NCBI GenBank assembly: GCA_947594095.1
Contig: CANQEA010000007.1
Span: forward strand, 1 to 40,270
Origin: an uncultured Clostridia bacterium
GTDB lineage: Bacteria > Bacillota_A > Clostridia > TANB77 > CAG-508
Reading direction: 5' to 3'
DNA: 40,270 nucleotides
The notes beneath the pieces were generated by a model. It saw nothing but the letters and a program-made list of their open reading frames with translations, was not told the origin of the DNA and made no database searches. Position 1 is the stretch's first letter, and each line of letters begins with the position of its first letter. Below, piece after piece: positions 34,096 through 40,270 of this stretch. Made by a program: the position numbers and the translations under genes.

Positions 34096-34703
34096 AATTC
34101 CTTTATAATTACTCCATAATCTTTAACAGCTAAAATTGCCGTACCTGCTACAATTATATCTGTTCCTGCTTGTTTTACTTTTGAAGCATTTCTTAAGTTT
34201 ATTCCTCCATCTGCTTCTACATCTATATCTATATTATTTTTTTGTAAATATTCTTTTAATTCTTTTATTTTATCTATTGTGTGTTCAATCAATTCTTGTC
34301 CACCTTTACCAGGCTCTACTGTCATTATTAAACACATATGAATATATGGCAAAAATTCATAAATATCATCTATTTTTGTATCTGGTTTTATAGAAATCCC
34401 AACTCTTATATGATTTTCTTTTATTATATCTATATATTTTCTAACTTCTTCCTTACTCTTACATGCTTCTAAATGAAATGTTATAATGTTTGGCTCTAAT
34501 GGAATGTAATCTTCTATTGCATTTTGAATATCTTCTACCATTAAATGAACATCCATTGGTATGTTAGATATTCTTCTAACAAAACTTGCATTTTTTAACA
34601 TCCTATCATAGGTATCTTCTTTAACAAATTTGCCATCCATTACATCTATATGAATATAATCTGCTTTTCCTGCCTCTAACGCTAAAATTGTTCCGCGCTT
34701 CAT
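34074..34703 (-). CDS. rpe: Ribulose-phosphate 3-epimerase, main part; N-terminus in another frame
   Basis: Interconverts ribulose 5-phosphate and xylulose 5-phosphate in the pentose phosphate pathway. The TIM-barrel landmarks are KADYIHIDVMDGKFV, PMDVHLMVED, MTVEPGKGGQ and DVEADGGIN. This open frame gives 209 residues from an ATG without a ribosome site and lacks the first strand. That strand is encoded in the frame one base away: ATG at 34746, translated MVEVSASILNMKENNEA. Skipping the C of the CGG codon at 34693-34695 joins the two into a 223-residue protein of normal length. The joined spacing from SIL to the HIDVMDG histidine (26 residues) equals what I recall for E. coli Rpe. So the gene is either expressed by +1 frameshifting, or carries a one-base insertion or error. 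It ends at a shared terminator. Confidence 0.9.
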   Translation of the reverse strand: MKRGTILALEAGKADYIHIDVMDGKFVKEDTYDRMLKNASFVRRISNIPMDVHLMVEDIQNAIEDYIPLEPNIITFHLEACKSKEEVRKYIDIIKENHIRVGISIKPDTKIDDIYEFLPYIHMCLIMTVEPGKGGQELIEHTIDKIKELKEYLQKNNIDIDVEADGGINLRNASKVKQAGTDIIVAGTAILAVKDYGVIIKELKNNNQT

Positions 34704-34746
34704 TATTTTCTTTCATATTTAATATTGATGCAGATACTTCTACCAT
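34693..34746 (-). other. rpe: Displaced rpe N-terminus ending at a CGG +1 shift site
   Basis: ATG at 34746 overlaps the rsgA stop (ATGGTAG) and has GGAG eight bases upstream, the expected translationally coupled start of rpe. Seventeen codons follow (MVEVSASILNMKENNEA), including the conserved SIL serine strand. The eighteenth codon is CGG (34693-34695). In this frame translation would stop about 24 codons later. Reading GGA instead of CGG, a +1 step, continues with TILALEAGKADYIHID. Confidence 0.8.
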
Positions 34747-35621
34747 TTTCTATTCTCCTTTTCTTTTAACTCATTTCTTATTTTGCAAAATCTTTCATAT
34801 CTATCCTTCGATATTTTATTTTCTTCTACTGCTTGTTTAATCCCACACTTTTTTTCTTTATCATGTGTGCATCCAACAAATTCACAATCATCTTTATATT
34901 TTTTAAATTCTATAAAAAAGTTATCTAAATCTTTACTTTTTATTTCTGATATATCAAATGTTGAAAACCCTGGTGTGTCCGCAATATATGAATCATTATT
35001 TATTTCATATAAGCTTACTGCAGTTGTTGTATTTTTTCCTCTTTTATTTTTTTTGCTTATCTCTCCTTCTTCTGTTACTTCTTTTTTGAAGATTGCATTA
35101 ATTAAGGTAGATTTTCCGACTCCTGAGTTTCCAGAGAATGAACTTATATTATTTTCTAAAACTTTTTCTAGACTTTCTATTCCTTCTTTTTTTCTTGCAT
35201 TTGTTTCTATTACTTCATATCCAATTTTTTCGTATATATCTTTTATTTGTTTAAACTCTTTTTCTTCATCTAAGTCTGTTTTATTTAAAACAATTACAGA
35301 TTTTATGCCTAAGAACTCTGCAAAAGCAAGTTGTTTGTCAAGCATTAGTAAATCTGGTTTTGGGTCTTTACTAGATACAATAAATAACATTTGTGTTATA
35401 TTTGCAAGTTTAGGTCTTTTTATATATACTTTTCTATCTAGTATTTCCTCAATTACTGCTTTTTTATTTGTTTCATCATTAATTGTAAATTCTACATTAT
35501 CTCCTACAACAGGAGAGATTCCATCTTTTTTAAATTTACCTCTTGCTTGTGCTTCATAAATGTTTTTATCATTTTTTACTTTATACAAATTAGCTATATT
35601 TTCTATAACTATTCCTCTCAT
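34740..35621 (-). CDS. rsgA: Ribosome small-subunit-dependent GTPase A
   Basis: 293-residue 30S-subunit maturation GTPase (RsgA/CpgA). The OB-fold N-terminus (1-70) is followed by a circularly permuted GTPase: G4 NKTD (113-116) precedes G1 GNSGVGKST (164-172) and G3 DTPGF (215-219). The C-terminal zinc knuckle has Cys246, Cys251, His253 and Cys259. The gene lies between prkC and rpe, the same order as in Bacillus subtilis (prpC, prkC, cpgA, rpe), where the kinase phosphorylates this GTPase. Its stop codon TAG overlaps the displaced rpe start ATG. Start ATG at 35621 with GGAGG upstream. A hairpin lies between prkC and this gene. Confidence 0.97.
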   Translation of the reverse strand: MRGIVIENIANLYKVKNDKNIYEAQARGKFKKDGISPVVGDNVEFTINDETNKKAVIEEILDRKVYIKRPKLANITQMLFIVSSKDPKPDLLMLDKQLAFAEFLGIKSVIVLNKTDLDEEKEFKQIKDIYEKIGYEVIETNARKKEGIESLEKVLENNISSFSGNSGVGKSTLINAIFKKEVTEEGEISKKNKRGKNTTTAVSLYEINNDSYIADTPGFSTFDISEIKSKDLDNFFIEFKKYKDDCEFVGCTHDKEKKCGIKQAVEENKISKDRYERFCKIRNELKEKENRKW

Positions 35622-35641
35622 AAATCCTCCGTTTTTAATAA

Positions 35642-35668
35642 GGTGAAAAAAGCTTCGCCTTTTTCACC
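35642..35668 (-). other. Stable hairpin between prkC and rsgA
   Basis: GGTGAAAAAAGC and GCCTTTTTCACC form a 12-bp stem with one wobble and a 3-base loop. It lies 20 bases after the prkC stop and 21 before the rsgA start. The T run is inside the stem rather than after it, so it is an imperfect terminator. It could reduce read-through or mark an RNA-processing or stability site inside the operon. Confidence 0.5.
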
Positions 35669-35688
35669 CTCTCTTAACTTTTCTAATA

Positions 35689-37689
35689 TTAATTAAATAG
35701 TATTGCATCTTGTGAACCTAAAATCACAGACTTACTAGAACTATATAATACACTGCCAGAAACTGGATCAGTAATTGATACAGAAATATTCATAGATTCT
35801 CCATCTTTTCCAGAAAGAGTTATTGAATAATTTGATTGATTTTTATCAATTCCTGTTCTTGTCTCATTATTTACTTTAATGTTTACAGTTTTATTTGTTG
35901 TTTGACCTGTAGATGTTCCTTCTTGTGAAGTTGATTCTGTATATCCTCCTGTTATTGATTTAATATCAATGTTAACAGTTATATTTTTTGTTTGAGCAAC
36001 TTTATTTACCGTTAAAGTAACTACAGTTCCTTCATCAACTACTTTTCCTTCTTCTATACTTTGTTTAGTTACTTTTCCATCATCAGATGTTGCATCTTGA
36101 TAGCTTATAGTTACCTTTAATCCTAAATCTTCTAATTGTTTTTTAGCATCTGCTTCTGTTTTTCCAATTACACCAACTACATTTATTTGTTTAATTCCTG
36201 TTCCAATACTTACATGAATTTTTACAGTATCACCTGCAAATGCATCTGCATCAGCTTCTGTTTCTTGGGAAATTACATATCCAGCTTCTACTGTCTTACT
36301 TGTATCTGTAATAATTTCTGCTTTTAAATTTGCATCTTCTAAAGCTTTTACTGCTTCATCTTGTTTCATTCCAACTACTTTTGGAACCTTGGTTTTTTCT
36401 TGTCCTTTACTTATTACAACTTTTACAGTACTATTTTGTTTTACTTTGTTGTATTTTTCCATATAAATTGGATTTTGTGATATAACAAAACCTTCTGGAA
36501 CATCTTTGTTATATTCTTCTTTTTCCACTTCAAATTTAAGTTTAGCATCTTCTATATCTTTTTGTGCTTCTTCTTTAGATAAGCCAACTACATTTGGAAG
36601 CTCTACTTCTGGAGGATTTGTTATATTTAAAACTCCTAAAGTTCCACCTAAACTTAGCATAAATAATAGTATAATTCCAATAAATGTACTTAGTTTTTTA
36701 TGTTCTTTAATAAACGAAATAAATTTATTATCTTCTTTTTGATTTTTCTTTGTTCTTGGTCTTACAGGCCTTTCTTCATCTATTGTACCATACATTTTTG
36801 TATTTATCACTTGGGTTCTAGCTGTTGGGTCATCATCTATTTCTTCTACAAAATCTCCATCAGGATCTTTTAAAGCTTGTTTTAAATCTTGTAACATCTC
36901 ACCTGCTGTTTGATATCTTAATCTTGTGTCTTTTTGTAATGCTTTCATTATAATTTTATTAATTGATGTTGGAATGTTTTTGTTTAATTCAATTGGTTCA
37001 ATTGGATCTTCTTGCATATGTTTTAATGCAATAGATACAGGTGTATCTGCATCAAATGGAACTTTACCCGTCATCATTTCATACATAACAACACCTAATG
37101 AATATAAATCTGATTTGTTATCAGTAAATCCACCTTTTGCGTGCTCTGGTGAAAAGTAATGTACAGAGCCTATAGTTTTACCAAATGCTGTAATTGTAGA
37201 ATTTGATACGGCTTTTGCAATACCAAAATCTGTAACTTTAGCAACACCATCTTCTGTAATTATAATGTTATGTGGTTTTATATCTCTATGTACTATATTA
37301 TTTTTGTGTGCCATCTCTAAAGCAGATGCTATTTGTATTGCAACATTGACAGACCACTTCCATGGAAGAGGTCCATGTTCCTCTATGATAATCTCTTTTA
37401 ATGTTTTTCCTTTTATTAATTCCATTACTATAAAATATAAATTATCTTCTACACCTACATCATAAATAGACACTATATTAGCATGTGCTAATCTTGCAGC
37501 TGATTGTGCCTCTACTTCGAATCTTTTAATAAATTCTTCATCTGTGGTAAATTCATCTCTTAATATTTTAACTGCTACGTCTCTTTTTAAAATTTTATCA
37601 TTTGCCCTATATACTGTTGCCATTCCTCCATTGCCAACCTTTTCAATGATTTCGTATCTACCACCTAACAACTTTCCTTCTATATTCAT
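35689..37689 (-). CDS. prkC: PASTA-domain Ser/Thr protein kinase (PrkC/StkP family)
   Basis: 666 residues. The cytoplasmic kinase (about 10-275) has GNGGMATVY (19-27), catalytic Lys41, HRDIKPHN (Asp136) and DFG (154-156), with SPEHAKG as the activation-loop end. A juxtamembrane stretch follows. One transmembrane helix (about 335-353) leads to three PASTA domains (about 362-429, 432-497, 499-563). The last 100 residues, Thr/Ser/Asn-rich with beta pattern (NISVSITDPVSGSVLYSSSK), match a C-terminal extension seen in clostridial kinases and are not a PASTA unit. The kinase senses muropeptides or lipid II and phosphorylates division, wall and translation proteins. The phosphatase gene lies 85 bp upstream, but in two frames. 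rsgA, a known substrate in Bacillus, follows. Confidence 0.96.
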   Translation of the reverse strand: MNIEGKLLGGRYEIIEKVGNGGMATVYRANDKILKRDVAVKILRDEFTTDEEFIKRFEVEAQSAARLAHANIVSIYDVGVEDNLYFIVMELIKGKTLKEIIIEEHGPLPWKWSVNVAIQIASALEMAHKNNIVHRDIKPHNIIITEDGVAKVTDFGIAKAVSNSTITAFGKTIGSVHYFSPEHAKGGFTDNKSDLYSLGVVMYEMMTGKVPFDADTPVSIALKHMQEDPIEPIELNKNIPTSINKIIMKALQKDTRLRYQTAGEMLQDLKQALKDPDGDFVEEIDDDPTARTQVINTKMYGTIDEERPVRPRTKKNQKEDNKFISFIKEHKKLSTFIGIILLFMLSLGGTLGVLNITNPPEVELPNVVGLSKEEAQKDIEDAKLKFEVEKEEYNKDVPEGFVISQNPIYMEKYNKVKQNSTVKVVISKGQEKTKVPKVVGMKQDEAVKALEDANLKAEIITDTSKTVEAGYVISQETEADADAFAGDTVKIHVSIGTGIKQINVVGVIGKTEADAKKQLEDLGLKVTISYQDATSDDGKVTKQSIEEGKVVDEGTVVTLTVNKVAQTKNITVNIDIKSITGGYTESTSQEGTSTGQTTNKTVNIKVNNETRTGIDKNQSNYSITLSGKDGESMNISVSITDPVSGSVLYSSSKSVILGSQDAILFN

Positions 37690-37774
37690 TTTTTCCTACA
37701 TTCCTTTCACAAAACTATTGATTTTATAGTTAGTTTATATACTAACCACATATATAGTTATATTGTAATTATCT

Positions 37775-37996
37775 TTAGATATTTTTTATGATAATAACTG
37801 TTATATTATCATAGCCCCCATTTTTGTTAGCTAATTCTACTAAATCTTTACATCCTTGCTCTATATTATTTTTAGCAATCTCATATATATCTTCTTGATC
37901 AACCAAATTTGTTAGCCCATCTGTTGCCATAATCAGAATATCTTCTTTTTGAAAACCTTTAATCATAACATCTGGTTCGACAAAAGCATTACATCC
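37775..37996 (-). CDS. PP2C phosphatase, C-terminal part in the +1 frame
   Basis: Continuation of the gene at 37989-38510. From the GGA at 37994-37996 the frame reads GCNAFVEPDV and then MIKGFQKEDILIMATDGLTN, ending with NGGYDNITVIIIKN. ATDGLTN and GGYDN carry the metal-binding aspartates that PP2C enzymes need, so the 5' part alone cannot be active. A separate 63-residue product from the ATG at 37966 is unlikely, as no ribosome site precedes it. Joined with the first 171 residues the product has 244, normal for this family. The sequence shows no second lesion, as would be expected if the gene were still in use. Confidence 0.85.
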   Translation of the reverse strand, partial: GCNAFVEPDVMIKGFQKEDILIMATDGLTNLVDQEDIYEIAKNNIEQGCKDLVELANKNGGYDNITVIIIKNI

Positions 37997-38510
37997 GAAG
38001 TGCTTTCATAAGCATATTTTTTTGTGGATGATGAACAGCTTGTTCCTGTGTTATTGTGCCATCTTTGACTAATTTTTGTACATAACTATGGTCTTGTGTT
38101 AATTTTCTAATAAATGATTTCCTAATTCTATATATTCTACTATCTCCAATATGTCCAATATATGCTCTATTATTATATATTAAACAAACTTCTAAAGTAG
38201 TACCCATACCTTCTAGCTCTTTATTTTGCTTTGACTTTTCATATACAATCATATTAGCATATTCCATACTACTTGCAACTAACTGAATAATACTATCTTT
38301 ATCTTTTTCGATTTCAGCAAAGTTGTTTTCTATGTAGCTTTTTGCAGATTCTATAGCAAGTTTGCTTGCTACTTCTCCACCATTGTATCCACCCATACCA
38401 TCTGCTAACATATATAATTTTATATCATCTAAAGAGTCTGATATATAATAATAGTCTTGGTTTATCTCTCGTATTTTTCCCTTATCTGTTTTAGCATAAG
38501 CTTTTATCAT
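37989..38510 (-). CDS. prpC: PP2C Ser/Thr phosphatase (PrpC/Stp), N-terminal part up to a CGG shift site
   Basis: Manganese-dependent phosphatase that reverses PrkC phosphorylation. This frame encodes 173 residues with the family landmarks REINQD (14-19), LADGMGGYNGGEVAS (Asp37), GMGTTL, HIGDSRIYR, LTQDHS and HHPQKNMLMKAL. It then meets CGG (37995-37997), ATG and TAA. The expected continuation ALGCNAFVEPDV is obtained exactly if one base, the C of CGG, is skipped; the preceding codon is CTT, as at the known +1 shift site of prfB. AGAGGTG precedes the ATG. It is the first gene of the phosphatase-kinase-rsgA-rpe operon, with a consensus promoter 22 bp upstream. Alternatives are a one-base insertion or an assembly error. 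Confidence 0.88.
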   Translation of the reverse strand: MIKAYAKTDKGKIREINQDYYYISDSLDDIKLYMLADGMGGYNGGEVASKLAIESAKSYIENNFAEIEKDKDSIIQLVASSMEYANMIVYEKSKQNKELEGMGTTLEVCLIYNNRAYIGHIGDSRIYRIRKSFIRKLTQDHSYVQKLVKDGTITQEQAVHHPQKNMLMKALRM

Positions 38511-38531
38511 TATTTCACCTCTTTTACAACT

Positions 38532-38560
38532 GTTATATCACATCTTTATAATTTTGGCAA
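38532..38560 (-). promoter_or_regulatory. Promoter of the phosphatase-kinase-rsgA-rpe operon
   Basis: Minus strand: -35 TTGCCA (38555-38560), 17-base spacer, -10 TATAAC (38532-38537), preceded by TG two bases before the -10. It lies just upstream of the PP2C ribosome site. Confidence 0.75.
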
Positions 38561-38630
38561 TATTTTTTATATGACAAAAATAATTTTTTAAAAAATTTTT
38601 GTTGTATTGATTCTACAAATACTTTATAAG

Positions 38631-38653
38631 AGCCTCACGTTTTACGTGAGGCT
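38631..38653 (-). terminator. Terminator-like hairpin after gatD
   Basis: AGCCTCACGT (38631-38640) and ACGTGAGGCT (38644-38653) form a perfect 10-bp stem with a 3-base loop, 11 bases after the gatD stop. Only a short T-rich stretch follows on the minus strand. Confidence 0.7.
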
Positions 38654-38664
38654 GCTATTTATAT

Positions 38665-39408
38665 CTATTTTATAATAAACTTTTCTAAAAGCTGTTCTCT
38701 ACATAAATTTTCAAAAGTATCATCTAGTTCAGAAAGTTGTATATCTTCATTGTATTTTCTGTCTAAACAATATTTTATTATATAATCAGCAAGTTCTGGA
38801 TTTTTAGAAAGAAGAGGTCCATGTAAATATGTTGCAATTACATTATTTAAGAAAAAGCCTTCTTTTGCATCTCCAAAAGTATTACCATTTCCAAATAATA
38901 CATCACCAAAAGGAGATGTTATATCAAAAGTTTGTCCACCATGATTTTCAAAGCCAATTACTTTAGTCTGGTGTCCATTTAAATTTACATCTACTACAAT
39001 ATTACCTATACATCTTTTTTTTCTATCATTTATTGCTTCTGTATAATAATCAAATACGCCCAAACCATTAATTATATTTCCTTCAACGCCTTTATAGTAT
39101 TTTCCAAATAATTGATAAGAACCACAAATAAGTAAGAAAAACACACCACTATTAATTGCTTCTTGTATATTATCTTTATATTGTAATAAATCATCTGCTA
39201 AAATACCTTGTTCTTGGTCAGCGCCACCGCCTGCAAAAACTAAGTCATATTGAGTAAAATCTGGTGCTAAATCACCAATTGAATAAGAATCAATAATTGC
39301 TTTAAAACCTCGGTTTTCTAATCTATATTTTAATATTTGAATATTTCCATAATCGCCATACAATTCTAACATATCTGGATATAAATATAGTATTTTTAAT
39401 TCTTTCAT
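38665..39408 (-). CDS. gatD: Lipid II isoglutaminyl synthase, glutaminase subunit GatD
   Basis: 247-residue CobB/CobQ-type glutamine amidotransferase. It has YGDYGNIQIL near the N-terminus, AGGGADQEQ, the nucleophile Cys95 in LLICGSYQLFG and the catalytic His196 in YLHGPLLSKNP. With MurT it amidates the D-glutamate of lipid II stem peptides to D-isoglutamine, a cytoplasmic step needed for efficient cross-linking in many Gram-positive bacteria. The start is four bases after the murT stop, the usual murT-gatD order. The pair ends at the hairpin 38631-38653. This is a clear family match, distinct from cobyric acid synthase because of the partner and length. Confidence 0.95.
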   Translation of the reverse strand: MKELKILYLYPDMLELYGDYGNIQILKYRLENRGFKAIIDSYSIGDLAPDFTQYDLVFAGGGADQEQGILADDLLQYKDNIQEAINSGVFFLLICGSYQLFGKYYKGVEGNIINGLGVFDYYTEAINDRKKRCIGNIVVDVNLNGHQTKVIGFENHGGQTFDITSPFGDVLFGNGNTFGDAKEGFFLNNVIATYLHGPLLSKNPELADYIIKYCLDRKYNEDIQLSELDDTFENLCREQLLEKFIIK

Positions 39409-39412
39409 AAAC

Positions 39413-40270
39413 TTAATCCTCCAACTTTAAAATTTCGCTTCTTGTAGGTTGAAGTGATGTGTAATTTGCAATAACATATTTTTTTACATCTGTTTTATAA
39501 AAATTTTGAACAGCTTTAGACAAGTCTAAATAAGGTTCAATTTTACTAGCGTCGAATCCTGCTGTTTTTATACGAATTGCAATATCATAAGCTCTTGTAC
39601 CAGATGTTATAATTCTAGATACATTATTAAGATTATCAAAATTAATATCCCAAATCCAAGAAACATCATGACCATCTGCAACATTGTCATTTAAAACAAA
39701 GAGTAATTCTTTTTCATCATCGTCTTCATTTAAAATTCTTAAACTTACATTTGAACCAGTAGGGTTTTTAGCTAAATTTATTATTGTTGGAACACCCTTT
39801 ATTGTAAGTTGTTCTAGCCTTCCATTGTTTAGTACAAATTTTGATAAAGCTTCTTGTACAAATTTTGCTTCAATAGAATATAAACTTACACAAGATATTA
39901 CTGCTACAAAGTTATAAACATTATATATACTATTAAATTGCGTTTTATATGTAATACCATCTACTTCAAATGTTCTTTTTTTCAAATCAATATTAGTTCC
40001 CAATTTATAAATTTCATTATCGCCGTAATTACAATTAGGACATTTGAATTTACCAATATGAGAATATTGATAATACTCGTATTCAAGTCTTTCTTTACAG
40101 AATGGACAAAATTTTCCTTCTCCTGCTTCTTTTAATTCTTTAGTTGCAAAATTATATGATGTACAACTAAAATAATACACATTTGGATTATTGGGATTAG
40201 CTTGTCCAAGCCTTGCAACATTTGGGTCATCATTATTTAATACAAGATTTCCAGAATACGTTTTTAAGAA
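39413..40270 (-). CDS. murT: Lipid II isoglutaminyl synthase, MurT subunit, 5' end cut by the window
   Basis: The frame is open to the right edge; the extra 30 codons read through NPNNPNVYYFSCTSYNFATK, so the GTG at 40180 is not the start. MurT is a Mur-ligase-like ATP-dependent enzyme that uses ammonia from GatD to amidate lipid II. Visible are the MurT-specific zinc ribbon (FCPFCKERL, then KCPNCNYG), inserted in the central domain, and the C-terminal ligase domain with NLAKNPTGSN and DINFDNL. The N-terminal ATP-binding P-loop is beyond the edge. The stop overlaps no other gene; gatD begins four bases later. Confidence 0.93.
   Translation of the reverse strand, partial: FLKTYSGNLVLNNDDPNVARLGQANPNNPNVYYFSCTSYNFATKELKEAGEGKFCPFCKERLEYEYYQYSHIGKFKCPNCNYGDNEIYKLGTNIDLKKRTFEVDGITYKTQFNSIYNVYNFVAVISCVSLYSIEAKFVQEALSKFVLNNGRLEQLTIKGVPTIINLAKNPTGSNVSLRILNEDDDEKELLFVLNDNVADGHDVSWIWDINFDNLNNVSRIITSGTRAYDIAIRIKTAGFDASKIEPYLDLSKAVQNFYKTDVKKYVIANYTSLQPTRSEILKLED

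Noticed and set aside
34783..35559. 258-codon plus-strand frame opposite rsgA
   Set aside because: It lies wholly inside the well-supported rsgA gene, has no ribosome site, and its Ser/Phe/Leu-rich translation is what an antisense frame of a Lys/Glu-rich AT-rich gene gives.
37775..37966. Separate 63-residue protein starting at 37966
   Set aside because: It is the C-terminal part of the PP2C phosphatase, has no ribosome site and lacks the rest of the fold.
37995..37997. CGG read as Trp, Gln or Arg in the normal frame
   Set aside because: Whatever the amino acid, the zero frame reaches a stop two codons later in the phosphatase and about 24 codons later in rpe, losing conserved motifs. Only a +1 step restores both proteins.
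38665..39408. Cobyric acid synthase glutaminase for cobalamin synthesis
   Set aside because: The adjacent MurT subunit and the short single-domain form identify GatD of the lipid II amidation complex.

Overview
The window reads as a chromosomal segment of a low-GC, Gram-positive, anaerobe-type Bacillota, probably an uncultured gut Clostridia. Evidence for this is the strongly AT-rich sequence with AGGAGG-type ribosome sites and TTG/GTG starts, the order PP2C phosphatase - PASTA kinase - rsgA - rpe, a murT-gatD pair, whiA, and teichoic-acid/O-antigen style polysaccharide genes with no outer-membrane functions. Nearly every gene lies on the minus strand. The exceptions are one 263-residue membrane-anchored protein and one 22-residue peptide. 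No rRNA, tRNA, CRISPR array, transposase or prophage block is visible.

Layout from left to right (transcription mostly right to left). 1-2.3 kb: truncated whiA, a RelE-type toxin with a ribbon-helix-helix type antitoxin, and prmC. 2.3-2.7 kb: a small ORF in a tract packed with perfect inverted repeats. 2.7-7.3 kb: a cell-surface set with a GH25 lysozyme carrying two LysM domains, a 764-residue protein of unknown function and a NodB-type polysaccharide deacetylase. 7.4-10.1 kb: a P-type Ca2+ ATPase. 10.2-21.9 kb: a long surface-polysaccharide run comprising ABC exporter ATPase, GT2-GT4 fusion, ABC permease, a GtrII/GtrB/GtrA-like glycosylation trio, a beta-trefoil M14 carboxypeptidase, an anchored unknown and a second GtrB-like transferase. 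21.9-27.5 kb: a GT4 enzyme, an anchored cadherin-like protein and a 1133-residue beta-trefoil glucosaminidase. 27.6-27.85 kb: a probable type I toxin-antitoxin locus. 27.9-33.0 kb: five glycosyltransferases in one run. 34.0-38.5 kb: the phosphatase-kinase-rsgA-rpe operon. 38.6-40.3 kb: gatD and the 3' part of murT.

Two observations stand out. First, only two genes are broken, the PP2C phosphatase and rpe, and each is broken by exactly one extra base. In each case the break falls on an in-frame CGG codon followed by A, and skipping the C restores the family sequence. Reading every CCG on the forward strand by eye, I find no other in-frame CGG codon in roughly 12,000 codons. This suggests that CGG is unassigned or starved in this organism and serves as a +1 frameshift site; two chance indels or assembly errors remain possible. 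Second, at 27.6-27.85 kb a strong-RBS 22-residue hydrophobic peptide ORF converges with a consensus minus-strand promoter. A 15-bp bidirectional terminator lies between them, and direct repeats make the antisense RNA complementary to the ribosome site and start of the peptide mRNA. That is the architecture of Fst/RNAII type I toxin-antitoxin loci, with a peptide I do not recognise.
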